64,000 nt of DNA from Styela clava (Eukaryota > Chordata > Ascidiacea > Stolidobranchia > Styelidae): assembly GCF_964204865.1 (NCBI RefSeq), contig NC_135262.1, positions 10,540,001 through 10,604,000 of the forward strand, read 5' to 3'. A program made the translations under genes and the position numbers. The notes below the pieces were generated by a model, which made no database searches, had not been told where the DNA came from, and saw nothing but the letters and a program-made list of their open reading frames with translations. Below, in pieces: positions 13,001 to 23,175 of this stretch; position 1 is the first letter of the stretch, and each line of letters starts with the position of its first letter.

Positions 13001-16000
13001 ATGTAACAGTAGTTTAGGTATTTAAAAAGTCATTTGGAATCGAAATGATAAGATAAACTGATGAATATTTTTCAAACTTACTTGACACAACTAAACGCTT
13101 TTAGATTGCTGTGCACTGCCATATGAGCATTGAGATCACTTTTATTAATACACGAAAATGCGCATTTGGTACATTTAAACGGCTTCTCAATTCCATGTTG
13201 AAAGAGGTGATTATACATCTGAAAACATAAATTAATGTTTAGCAAGATAAGAGCATGGTAATCAAGTGCAACAGAAGGTTTAAATTACATTGGATTAAAA
13301 CAGAATCAATTTTGAATATTAACTGTCGAGCATTGACAGCATGAAATAACTAATTTTACAATAGGGTGTCAAAACAAAATATAGGGAGTAAATAGTTTAG
13401 TGAAATTATAAATTGATTGAATGAGATGGCAGTCATTAAAATTATCATTAATGGAAAAACATAGAATATATTTTCAAAATCATAGGATTCACATCGCAAG
13501 TCGCAGGTTTTTATTTTCTTCTTATGAAATATTTGTTACCAACATGGGTGTAATTCACATCTAGGGCTGCATTGTGGGTAAATTTTCAACATTTTTCTTC
13601 CCTTCTTATGGAACAGGGGTTCCCCAACATGGGGGTAATTTACTTCTTAGGGGTGCATCATGGGTAAATTTTGAGCGTAATGAAGTACATGGCCAAATGT
13701 GGCTGTTGACCACTTAATAGATCGCAATGTACTACTGTTTAATTGATCTATATCTTCCTTCTGCGGAGATAAAATCTAGCTTAGTGCCCCTTTATTATAT
13801 TTCACAAAACAATAGAATAAATAATCTACAATAATGGTTGAGAACCCATTTTATGAAAAATTAAACTATTTCTCATTCTCCATACAGTTACTAGTTAGAC
13901 ATTTTTATTTCTTACCTTTAACCATTGTGAGTCTGTATATTCACAAAATAAGCATTTATAATTTCTTAATGAATGTTGATGACATCTGACATGCATATCT
14001 CTTAGTTCTTCAGTCACAAATTTAAGGCTGCAACTGAAAAAAATTTCGCTTATTGATCAACATTCAAAATCGTACCATCTGATTAAAATTTACATAAACA
14101 ATAGGGCTTGGAAGTTAGGTCAAAAATACTATGGCTCCAGCCCATATGCAGTTTTGGAGTTGAATTTAAAAATACAACTTGAACTTAGAACTTTAGAATT
14201 AAAACTAATAATTAAATTTAAAAAAATTATCAGCTGAAGAAGAAAGATTTTATAATTTGTATCAAGTAATAAAAAATTATAAATGTGAAAAAATATTTAA
14301 ATGGTCAAAAGCTGGCTCCACAGCCCCGATCAAAATGACAACAGTTTTCATGAAGGTAAATTACAACATAAAATATAATTATACTAACCTTGAGCATTTA
14401 TATTTCTTCCAACTCTCTTTACCAGAAATTTCCACTCTTATTGTTGGAAAATTTTCATCATGGCTTCCCTGGATAATAAAGTATATCATTGAAATCATGA
14501 TTCACATTTAATTATAAAAAAAATGCAAGGTATTGCACATTTAAAAACATTCGAATTACATTCACAGTGTATTTTCTAAAAATTCTGCAATATTATGCAA
14601 GATGTTTTCATTGGCACTTTTCAGTAAAATGGCATTTGTAAACTAGAAGTTGTATTTCAGACTCTAGGTTCCGCAAGTTTTCCATTCAAATTAGGAGTCA
14701 ATATCAGTGGCGTGCAACTTTTAATACAGGAGGGCCAGATAGAAATAACTGGGTGAAATCGCGGGGCCGGACACTTATTTAACATAGGTTTTCTAGTAGT
14801 TGCAGCACAAAAATTTGGTTCATTGATCTTTTGACATGCGTTGTTCACTTCGCACATGCTAACTGTTAGGGCATTGCAACGTCAGATAATAGGCATAGAT
14901 AATAAACTGGACTCAGATATAGGTTTTCAACGCAGATGGATTGGAATTAATAAATTAAAAACTCATTTCGCAGGCTACACATCATTCGAAATTGACACTT
15001 CTCGAGAGGGCCGCATTTGGCGCGTGGGCCACAGGTTGTACAGCATTACTTTATATTAATATATGTATTTTGTTTAAATATAATCAAATTCTATCGGGTT
15101 TGCCACTATTATTAATAAACTTGCTAAGTTTAAAGATCATTTTGTTTTGCCAGTATTATGTTTGCTGTCACAAATATTTAGGGTTTATACAATTCAGATA
15201 AAAAAAGATGATTATTAAACTACTGCAAAGGGGTCCTCGATCCTCTGCAATGTTTCATTGGGGTTCCGCACCACCATGAGGTTGAAAACCACAGCTCTGA
15301 AGGGAGGTAAGTGTTAAATATGTTTGAATATTCAATATATCATCTACTGAGCGAAACATACACTTTCTTACTATCAGCATTCAGCATAGTCATGTACGTG
15401 AGAAATCATCATAGACTAACCCTTAATAACCATCAGTTTTTACATTGTTTTACACTAATTTCAATGAAGAACATTAGTTTTTATCACCTTATGTTTTCGT
15501 TTCAATTTTTTCGGTTCTGAAGAAGTCTGAGTCATGACTTCTCTCTTGAGAATTTGGCCATCGAGACTTTGAACTTCCGCAACAAGTTCATATGATAAGT
15601 CCAAAGATGATCGATCTTGATGACAGATAAAATTTTCATTTTCTGAAGTCAATCTTGTTCTTTTAGAACAACTACCTGGAAGCATAGAAAAAACAGTTAA
15701 AGTGTTAGACAGATGGGCAGATTACACATCTCAGGTTAGGCCATAATTTTATTCCGATTTTCCTTAGTTTAGTTCAATTACGAGTTTGTCACTGTGTTAG
15801 TCAAGTGAATATACTCCCTGCCTTTAGTTTTAAGTCCATTTACACAGTAAAATAGGCGAACAAAATTAGTTACCCCCATATTGGTACACACAATTTTGGA
15901 GCACCACAAAATATATAAAAAAATAAAGTTAAGCTAAAAACAATCCCTCAAGCATTAATATTTCATGATACAACATTCTAATAAAATATAAACCCTATTT

Positions 16001-19000
16001 ATTTGTGCCTACTTTAATTTCTCAAATAGTACCACATACCTTCAGTCTCGGACATTTCACTTGTATCGTCGATCAATGTGATTGTCATAGGTTGGTTGTC
16101 ATTAGCTGATTTCATAGTAATATTATTGTCATCTATGTTGGTATTATCACCAGAAAATATCACCTGTAATTAATATATTTTTATAAATACATTTCAATAA
16201 AGTAAACTATAAGGAAATGGCCGTTTTATAAAAATTGAGCTTGCAGACCACAGTTTTGTTCCAGAGTCGATAAAAGTACAAAATAAGAAAAGGCAGGAAA
16301 TGTCTAAGATGGTTAGTCAAATTAAATAACAAGATTTCATAAAAATTGTTGAAGAATTCATAGATGAGGAGAATATCTTTAATGCAAAATGTGTAAGGCC
16401 GAAGCTAAAAACAGAACCCAGGCGACATGGAATACATTCTGGAGGGTTCTCAAACGGCGAGGCGCTCCACTAGAGGGGGGGGAATGAGGGGGCATAGACA
16501 ATTTTTGGACCTCCAGGTCCAGGAGTATGCGCACCAAGATGGCGCACAACCTGAACATGGTATGTGTGTACCAGTTAGGATCCAGGTTGTGCGACATCTT
16601 GGTGCGCATACTTCTGGAGCACCCAATTTTTTGAGGGGGCGTGAAGCTAATTAAAAATAGAAATATTTGTTGGATTTGATCTTGCCCGCCTTGCCTCATC
16701 TGTTTTTAAAACTTTTCATTTATTTCAATATTCATGTTCAATCCATGTATTTTGAATGTGCTTTTTCGCTAAAACATACTTTCGCCTTACTATCTGTTAT
16801 TTATAGCTTATTGTTGGCTAGTTATTTTTAATACGGAGCGCAAGACTTGACGAATCCTAAAAAGGGAACGCAGATTGAAAAGTTTGAGAATCACTGTTCT
16901 AGAGAGAATGTTATTTTTGTGCCAAGTGTCCTGGATTTCTGAATCTTTGTATAGAATCAAACAAAAAACAAAAGTTCAAGTGTTGAATCAATTTTCTTCT
17001 TTCATAAAAGTGATTAAGAAATTTGTAGGTTTGTTCTTTTCAAGTCGCTCTGTATCAGGAATTTAAGAATCAAAGAAACACAAGGCAACATTTTAGAATA
17101 CCACCTATTACCTAAGACTATCTATATTAAAAACAATTTCATAAAAATTCAATTCTAAGCCAAATGTTAGATACCTAAATTATTAACATAACATTTTAGT
17201 GATTAGTATACTTGATATTATAACCGAAACCCTTCTATTCGATTATTTGTATACAAAATACAAGAGAGCATTTTAATTTACGTGGGAGATTACATTATTC
17301 CTCTTTTCCGTATGTATACTGTTAATTACTCACAACTTGCTGTTTCTCAAGTTCAAAATCATGTTCGACCAATTTATCTTCAGATTCCATCTCCAAATTT
17401 TTATCGTCTTTTTCTGAAAATAATTCCACTGTTGGTGAATCTGATTGGTCAATGGGTCGAATCGATGGATGAATTCCTTCCGAGTTAATTACAAATCTTT
17501 TCAACATGTCCTGAAATACAAATTGTAGTGTTTTTAATCTGACTTTACATATTGACAGCTAAAGTCAATTTAATTTCTTAAGTTTGTTCGAAGCATTTAG
17601 CTAACTCAGCTACAAAGTAAGCAAACAAACTATAAAAACAGTGGGGAATTCCTTTGGTTGCAATGACTGCCCTATAATAAGAATTTTTGTGTTATAGGAA
17701 AGGTAGGAATTTCACAATAGAAAGTAATGGCTTAATCATATGACAAACCGTCATCCGTTTACCAGTCCATGTCGAGTATGAGAATAGTTAACCAGTTATT
17801 TGTTTCAGATGCATGGACTTGATGGTGGAGAAAGCTATAACCGATAAGCAGTTATGTGAATGTGAACCACCCTACACTCTTACAGCTGTTGGTCCCGAAA
17901 TCCTTTCACACATAATTATCCCCACAGGATTCGAACCTGCAAACTCATGTGAGGTAATTAGATTCCTGATGCTTAGCAAGATGCACCAACCCCATATTAC
18001 GAGAATATCGGTCAAAGAGCGAAGACTTATCGATTGAAAGTTAAGAGATCCCCCAAAACAGCGCTCTTACCCCATAGTGACACCTTGTGTCCCATCACTA
18101 ATTAATTAATAACTCGCTATTTATATGACATAATTCATCCAAAATCAATAGGCTTCTGGTCCGACATATGATGAATGCACATGCAAAATCTGGCGCAGAT
18201 TCAATCTCGCTTTCGCGGGATATCGCGTGCATCTAACAGACAGACAAACAGACAAATACCTATCAACATACTTACCGATTAAAATCGATAAGTAATAAAA
18301 AAAAACATCATACAATGTAGAGAAAAATTAATATTAATAAAATTAAATTTGAATGATTATTCTATCTACCTTGGAAACATTATCTTCAACTTGAAGTTCG
18401 TTTAAATCATTAGAAGAATCATGAATAATAGTTATAATATGAGGTCCAGAATCAGGAATAGATTCCATTAAATGTGACATGCCAGTTTCATCCATATCCT
18501 TGTCTTCTTGATTGCAATTTTCTTCCGCCTTAATCATACACAATATAAATACATTTTCTTCCGCCTTAATCATACACAATATAAATACATTTTGTAAATA
18601 AATTTTTGTAGCCTGCATTCATATAAAAATGAAATATATAGATGAAAACACTGATCAGTTTGATAGAACATCAAAGTATATGGATTTGGGAGGACTGATT
18701 GCAAATTATTCCCATTAACAACTGGACGAGTGAAATTCTTCGTGGTAGAAATGATTTAGTTTTCAACATCACAAAAAGATTTACAAATCATAACATTAAG
18801 TTAGTTAACATTTTTATTTTCGATACTTACTTGAGTGCAAACAATATCAACATCCTGATTGGATGCGTCAATTAAAGAATGAGTGGTGTCGTATATTAAA
18901 TTGTCTTCTGCTTTCGATTCTGAAGATGAATTTGCAAACAGATGAAGAGGAACTTCCAATGACGGTCTTGCCGGATCCTCTAACAAAATAAAGAAGTAAA

Positions 19001-19555
19001 GAAGAATCTTAAATGAACTTGCTTTGTAATTACTAAAATGAGCTTAAAGATATTTAAGCACTTTTTGAAAATATTAGTTGAATTTAATGATGGCTGACAT
19101 AGTTGAAACGGAGATGAAAAAACATTATTAATATCATTTTAACAATTCATAGTTTGGGTTGGATATTGTAAGTAAAGTTTCGAATTGGGTCAAAATATTC
19201 TAAATATTGAATGTAGTTTCATCACTATTTCCATGGATAGGGGGGAGGAACAAAAATATTCTCTGGTGAGTTGCATGTGGCCCACAGTTTATATTTCTGC
19301 CCATCCCAGGACTAGAAAATATTACATGAGGTGAAATGATTTATAACAGCTCATTAAACTTTGTTATTTAGCTAAGCCGAAATCATATAGTACCTTCCGG
19401 TAATAAAAAAATAGACTTTGCTCACCTTCAGATTGATAGAGAGTTAATTCTTCGATTCTGTCTCTTTCATCATTTTCACTGATTTCTTCAATCGTGAGAC
19501 TACAAGCAGTATCATTTAATGAGTTCTCGTGACCAAGATTTGACTTATTATCCAT
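7039..19555 (-). CDS. Nine-finger C2H2 zinc-finger protein, 17 exons, 806 aa
   Basis: Exons on minus: 19555-19426, 18979-18831, 18528-18370, 17510-17334, 16163-16040, 15675-15488, 14468-14389, 14033-13916, 13218-13082, 12579-12463, 11914-11769, 11376-11250, 10945-10639, 10058-9996, 8344-8264, 7803-7698, 7250-7039. All junctions are GT-AG and phases agree, giving 2421 nt including TGA. Residues 1-309 are acidic, Ser/Asp/Glu-rich and probably disordered. Residues 330-590 hold nine fingers, mostly C-x2-C-x12-H-x3-H. Finger 4 ends H-x3-C, finger 7 has C-x4-C, finger 8 H-x4-H. TGEKPY-type linkers join fingers 6-7. The C-terminus (654-806) has no finger. Six fingers are split by introns, unlike KRAB-type genes with all fingers in one exon. 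Probably a nuclear DNA-binding regulator; finger organisation recalls ZNF335/ZFP64-like proteins but orthology is not established. The weakest junction is the exon 14 donor, CAG|GTTTCA. Confidence 0.88.
7323..7400. repeat. 80-bp segment shared with the SELENOL 3' UTR
   Basis: This part of the last zinc-finger intron aligns over its whole length with 20161-20237. Both contain TGAAGAAAA, then ACTTGAACTTCT, then GTATGGTT, then GTTTCA and AATCT in the same order and orientation. It is a dispersed repeat or a duplicated UTR piece of unknown class. Confidence 0.7.
9134..9593. repeat. Foldback repeat with 130-bp inverted arms
   Basis: Arms at 9134-9266 and 9464-9593 are near-perfect inverted copies about 130 bp long, separated by about 200 bp, inside intron 14 of the zinc-finger gene. 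Each arm carries CCTGATGAAG followed 18 bases later by TTCGAAACGT. That spacing resembles the CTGATGA...GAAA core of hammerhead ribozymes found in Penelope-like element ends. I could not trace paired stems I and III, so the ribozyme reading is only a hypothesis. No transposase or reverse transcriptase frame lies between the arms. Confidence 0.75.
9678..9694 (+). repeat. Poly-G run
   Basis: An uninterrupted run of about 16 G occurs in an intron. It could form a G-quadruplex or reflect assembly uncertainty. Confidence 0.7.
12008..12386. mobile_element. Probable hAT-like non-autonomous element
   Basis: The ends are imperfect inverted repeats sharing GGGTTTTC..GAAAG: CTGGGGTTTTCCAGAAAG at the left and CTTTCCAGAAAACCCTG at the right. 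It is about 380 bp, has no coding frame, and sits in intron 10 of the zinc-finger gene. I could not find a clean 8-bp target duplication, so the class is inferred from terminal sequence style. Confidence 0.4.
13515..13690. repeat. Degenerate tandem pair in an intron
   Basis: Two diverged units of about 90 bp lie side by side. Both contain CTTCTTATGRAA, then CCAACATGGG, GTAATT, and GTGGGTAAATTTT or CATGGGTAAATTTT. It lies in intron 8 of the zinc-finger gene and is probably transposon-derived. Confidence 0.5.
14707..15050. mobile_element. Diverged hAT-like element
   Basis: The ends CAGTGGCGTGCAAC and GTTGTACAGCATTACT are imperfectly complementary. The interior carries TTTCGCAGGCTAC...GAGGGCCGCA, which also occurs in the hAT element at 53822-54846. 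No transposase frame and no clear target duplication are visible. It lies in intron 6 of the zinc-finger gene. Confidence 0.4.
15215..15296. mobile_element. Solo hAT-type terminus
   Basis: GGTTCCGCACCACCATGAGG...AACCACAGCTCTG is typical of hAT terminal inverted repeats read inward from a CAGAGCTGTGG end. I could not locate the partner end. Confidence 0.35.
16507..16623. mobile_element. 117-bp palindromic MITE, copy 1
   Basis: Almost the whole element is one inverted repeat. Each arm contains CTCCAG, GTATGCGCACCAAGATG and CGCACAACCTG(G)A. It is flanked by a perfect 8-bp duplication CAATTTTT at 16499-16506 and 16624-16631, as expected of hAT-mobilised MITEs. Related copies lie at 21991-22102 and 26268-26377. 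Confidence 0.85.
17697..17997 (-). mobile_element. tRNA-derived SINE (family A), copy 1
   Basis: Read on minus, the head has a box A-like CTAAGCATCAGG and a box B GGTTCGAATCC, the internal pol III promoter of tRNAs. A roughly 200-bp body shared with 22424-22765 and 57341-57650 follows. It lies in intron 3 of the zinc-finger gene and abuts a family B repeat. Confidence 0.8.
18000..18297 (+). mobile_element. SINE-like repeat (family B), copy 1
   Basis: This shares ATCGGTCA.AGA.CGAAGACT, AATCAATAGGCTTCTGGTC and a CAGACAGACA-rich segment with 34566-34841. The 3' end is a small hairpin CTTACCGAT...ATCGATAAG followed by TAATAA. No coding frame is present. The constant 3' end with variable 5' truncation (see 28684 and 29765) fits a retroposed short element. 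Confidence 0.75.
18522..18593 (-). repeat. 36-bp tandem duplication spanning a splice acceptor
   Basis: Two exact 36-bp units (18522-18557 and 18558-18593) each carry the minus-strand acceptor TGATTAAG|GCGGAAGAAAAT of zinc-finger exon 3. Either acceptor gives an open, in-phase exon; the distal one adds 12 codons. Confidence 0.9.
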
Positions 19556-19813
19556 TTTATAAATTGAAATTAATTAGGAATCTAAAATGAGACACATGGT
19601 TGGCATTTTAAATAGTTGAACATCAATAATCTTATATATTCTGACCATTTAAGTTTTCAATAGTTTAAAAAACAAGTATCGTAATTTAATGATGAACCAT
19701 TAAAATGACGTTTCCAATTATTAACAACATTTTTCAGTAACTAAATATAATAGAGAAATTACACTTCAAGTTGAATTTGCATAAAAAAGAAATCGTTGAA
19801 AAATGAAGAATTA

Positions 19814-19819
19814 TTTATT
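19814..19819 (-). terminator. Poly(A) signal of SELENOL
   Basis: The minus strand reads AATAAA about 40 bases past the SECIS hairpin and about 520 bases after the stop codon. It closes the transcript shortly before the zinc-finger gene starts at 19555. Confidence 0.7.
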
Positions 19820-19858
19820 GCTAGACTCATTCAAATTATATTTTATCACTAAATTTTT

Positions 19859-19905
19859 TTCAGGCATTCTTGACAGTGTAAACTGTTTTCCAAGAATGCT
19901 ATCAT
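19859..19905 (-). promoter_or_regulatory. SECIS element (type II) in the SELENOL 3' UTR
   Basis: The minus strand reads ATGA at 19905-19902, helix GCATTCTTG at 19899-19891, unpaired AAA at 19889-19887, a second small helix ACAGT/ACTGT with loop TTAC, the complementary strand CAAGAATGC at 19872-19864, then TGAA at 19862-19859. This is the eukaryotic SECIS layout: a non-Watson-Crick UGA/GA quartet, a helix of about ten pairs and an apical A motif. The extra apical mini-helix makes it form II. It starts about 430 nt after the stop codon of the upstream gene. It would recruit SBP2 and eEFSec to decode UGA as selenocysteine. Confidence 0.93.
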
Positions 19906-20335
19906 ACACAGTGATAAATGATATAAAAAAGAATAAAAGTCTACACAATGGATTGTAATATTGTGTTGATAATGTTCGAGATACTTCACAGCAGTGAAAT
20001 GAGTTATCTGACCTAAGAATATAATCATTGCGTAAAGTGTAATTGTGGAATGTGTAAAATATATAAACCACATAAATAAATGCACATCAAAGAGTTAGGG
20101 AATGTAACTGCAAAATGACTAAAAAATAAAACTCGTAAATTTTCTAATTGCTTTTACGAAAATGAAGAAAAATTATTCAATACTTGAACTTCTATTTAGG
20201 TATGGTTCACCATTCAAGTTTCAATAATCTGGGACGCTTTGAATAAAAATTATGTTCTCTGATAAATGTTCCAAATGATCTGGGTTTTTTTTTATTTTGG
20301 TGGTGGAGGGAGTAATATATGAAGATCAGAAATAT

Positions 20336-21253
20336 TTAGCCAGTTTCACGAAGATGGCTCAGGATTGCTGATACATTGGGCCGATCGGCTGACGTCTTAC
20401 TTCTGTGTATCATTGAAAGTTTCCATCCGGTGTTATCATGATTTGAAAAAATGAAATCTCCTCCCATCTGATGAGGATCGTCTTTAACATCCTTGTATGT
20501 AGCAATGAGTTCTGCACCTTTTGCCATTTCAATCCCATAATGAATAAGAGGAGCAATGCTCCATACTTTAAAAAACGATCTTTCTAGATGAAAAGCAGAA
20601 TACAGTGAACGATTTTCATCAGTATATAAATCAAATATTGCACCAGTATCATTTTTCCATCTGGTAGCACCTATTTGAGAACCAAATGAAATTAAAACTA
20701 CTTTGCACTTTAGATCGTGCAGCTCTTTCTGATGTTTCTGCAGTTCCGCAACGTGCTGACGTCACGGAAGTCAAGCAAAATGACGTAATAGGATTAATAA
20801 AAAACTTGTAAAATGTCCGTCCTCACAAAACTTGTCAACTGAACTCACAGAATGATCACCAAGAACTTGCTTTACATTGAAATTGCTGGTAATATTGTCA
20901 CCAATGGTTAACAGCTTTGATGGAGTAGTTTTCTTCAAAATTTCTTTTTCCAGCAACAAAATGAACTCATCCCATGATTGTTCAAATTGAAGATATTCTT
21001 CCACACTTTCACGTAAATCACAATGATTATGATATTTTTCCAGGATTTCATCCATCTGTTTTCTTTCTGTAATATGCAACTCCTTCATCAAGTCTTTATA
21101 CATATTCATAAGGCCACACAAAGATCCAAGTTTTGATTCAGTAAATGAATGTACACCAATTTCAGACAGAACATCTGTGGATTGTCTTAATAATTCATTT
21201 GCACGAGATAGAAAATCATTCAATGCTCCTGCAATTCTTTCCGACTGATCCAT
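20336..21253 (-). CDS. SELENOL: Selenoprotein L (UxxU thioredoxin-like selenoprotein)
   Basis: The frame runs from ATG 21253 to a stop at 20336, 305 residues, if UGA at 20773-20771 and 20764-20762 is read as selenocysteine. The local sequence is RHFA-U-LP-U-RQHVAELQ, where peroxiredoxin-like proteins have a CxxC active site, so both cysteines are replaced (Sec161, Sec164). The C-terminal half has PRXL2/AhpC-TSA family features: LYTDENRSLYSAF, ERSFFKVWS, DDPHQMGGDFIF and SKTSADRP. The N-terminal 150 residues are mostly helical by appearance. Selenoprotein L is the known family with a UxxU motif forming a diselenide, reported mainly from aquatic animals. The coding region has no intron. A SECIS and an AATAAA follow. 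Standard gene callers would report two fragments (20771-21253 and 20336-20527). Predicted role: thiol/selenol redox enzyme; the substrate is unknown. Confidence 0.93.
20762..20773 (-). promoter_or_regulatory. Two in-frame UGA (Sec) codons, U-L-P-U
   Basis: On minus, TGA CTT CCG TGA sits in frame between two coding halves. Both TGAs occupy the Cys positions expected in the thioredoxin-like redox loop, and no other stop interrupts 305 codons. This spacing is very unlikely from random decay. Confidence 0.93.
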
Positions 21254-21643
21254 GCTATATTGCAGTATTGTTTGACTATTTCTACTATAGATTATGTCTA
21301 CACCATTTTATTGTCAAAATATCTGATGATATATATAAGCATGAAGTAATATTAAAAAGTATAGTGAGGACGGCATGTCAATGTCTCGGAGATGATGTCG
21401 AAGTCATCTGCTGTCTGGGATAAGCAGGGAAAAAAAGCTTATGAAACAGTTGAAGTACCAAGAAACATTCCTCTGATTTCCGAAGACCGAGGTAAAGTAG
21501 AGGCTGTAATGAAGCCTCGACAACGTATCAACAATGGTGTTTGAATAATATTGATTACAGAAGTTTAGAAACCAGTCAACGAGTTGCTATTTGATATTGT
21601 CAAACCTAATATCAGTTTTAAAAATTGAAGAAATGATGGATGA
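21254..21643. other. SELENOL upstream region
   Basis: This holds the presumptive promoter and 5' UTR of SELENOL, up to the target duplication of the foldback element. I could not place a TATA box with confidence. Confidence 0.4.
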
Positions 21644-21652
21644 TGTTCAACG

Positions 21653-22395
21653 CGGTCTTACTACTTACTGAATAAAGCGCGAAACACCGCAAAGAGCGCA
21701 AAACAGCGCGAAACAGCGGAAAACAGAGGGAAACAGCGCTAAACAGTGGGGAAACAGCGCAAAACAGATGGAAACAGTGTGAAGCAGAAAAAAATTTTGC
21801 AATGAGTTCGAGGCACCTTGTTTTGAGTTGGAGTACCACGGCAGCAAATTAAAAACACAAACCAACGTATGTAGCCAGTAATGCTGTAATGGCAGGTCTG
21901 CCCCTGCTGGTGACACATTTTAGGTACCATAATTAGAACATTTTCCATATGGATATGGTTGACTTTGGGGTTAGGGTTAGGTAAAAAGGGTCCTCCAGAA
22001 GTATGTGCACCAAGATGGCGCACAACCTGAAAATAGTATGTGTGTGTGTGTGTAGCGGATTCAGGTTGTGCGACATATTGCTGCACATACTTCTGGAGCA
22101 CCAAAAAGGTAGATAAAATTTCGCATGATGACCTATAATCCGGTACATAACCTTGTAAATATACCGGAAATAGCGCCATGAAACCATGGCGAGAGGCGCC
22201 GTGGTTCTTTCGTGGCAGGAGGTGGTAATGACTGCGTCTCCTGTTTTGCGCTGTTTCCCTCTGTTTTGCGCTGGTTTCCTTCTGTTTCGCGCTGTTTTCC
22301 TCTGTTTTGCGCTGTTTCGCGCTGTTTTGCGCTCTTTTGCTCTGTTTTGCGCTCTTTGCGGTGTTTCGCGCTGTATTCAGTAAGTAGTAAGACCC
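21653..22395. mobile_element. Foldback transposon with minisatellite arms, 9-bp TSD
   Basis: A 9-bp duplication TGTTCAACG flanks the element at 21644-21652 and 22396-22404. The inverted ends begin GGTCTTACTACTTACTGAAT and continue for about 140 bp as irregular repeats of GCGCAAAACA or GCGCGAAACA. The 9-bp target duplication and long inverted ends fit a Mutator-like (MULE/foldback) non-autonomous element. No transposase frame is visible. A palindromic MITE is nested at 21991-22102. Confidence 0.85.
21991..22102. mobile_element. Palindromic MITE, copy 2, nested
   Basis: This has the same arms as the 16507-16623 copy (CTCCAGAAGTATGTG, CACCAAGATGGCGCACAACC). It is flanked by AAAAAGGG and AAAAAGGT. 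A short TG repeat fills the loop. It sits inside the foldback element and so inserted after it or moved with it. Confidence 0.8.
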
Positions 22396-22423
22396 TGTTC
22401 AACGTATCACATAATCTGCTTCA

Positions 22424-22765
22424 GGATAGGATTTACATATTTATCCTGGGAGAGAGGAAAGCCGATAAGACAGCTTAATCATATGGCGAACCACAGCCTC
22501 TCATCCAATTACCAGTCTAGGTCGGGTATGGGATTAGTTAGCCAGTTATTTGTTTTCGGAAGCATGGACTTGATGGCGGAGGAAGCCGTAACCGACCAGC
22601 GGTTACGTGAACCACCCTACAGCCCTACGGCGGCGAGAAGTCCAGCAATCCTTTGCACATGATCATCCCCGTATGGGATTCAAACCTGCGATACCACGAA
22701 GGGTAATCAGAGATGCGGTGGCGTTCGTAATCTTAACGCTTAGCGCGGTGCGCCACACAGCCGAA
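22424..22765 (-). mobile_element. tRNA-derived SINE (family A), copy 2
   Basis: The head on minus has GCGCTAAGCGTTAAG (box A region) and GGTTTGAATCC (box B with one change). The body includes GGTTACGGCTTCCTCC and CATCAAGTCCATGCTTCC. The 3' end is AAATATGTAAATCCTATCCTG.. type. It is nearly full length. Confidence 0.85.
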
Positions 22766-23175
22766 TCTCTGAATCTACAAAGACTCAAAGTTGTAAATTA
22801 TAACTAAGTCAAGATCCGATTGCATAAGTTATACATACTACTCTTATGCCTGATATTGACAACTTTCCTGAATTTATATTCTCTGTGTACAGACAGACAG
22901 AGGTATAACTACGGTATGTCTTGTATTTTAATATATTTTTGTACCATGGCCAAGTTTATGATACTGAAATAAGTTAATTAATTTCATCTATACTTTCAAA
23001 TGACCCCAATCCAGTACCGGTAATCATTTTAAACCCAGCCCAAACAGAAAAAAAATCATTGGTGGCATATCCAAGCAATTTTTAACATACTGCAGTACTG
23101 ACATACGGTAAGCAAGCAACACAGCAAGGGTTACTGCAGTACCGATAAGGGTGATATCAAACCATGGTGATATAT

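Noticed and set aside
19811..20085. Two overlapping minus frames of 86 and 78 codons
   Set aside because: They lie in the SELENOL 3' UTR and cover the SECIS; no motif, likely shadows.
21969..21982. GGGGTTAGGGTTAGG, telomere-like
   Set aside because: Only two units; no telomeric array.
21618..22478. Several overlapping Cys/Phe/Ala-rich frames on both strands
   Set aside because: They translate the GCGCAAAACA minisatellite arms of the foldback element.
22640..22700. Possible tRNA gene from box A/B motifs in the family A repeats
   Set aside because: The boxes belong to SINE heads with a long conserved body; the cloverleaf is degenerate.
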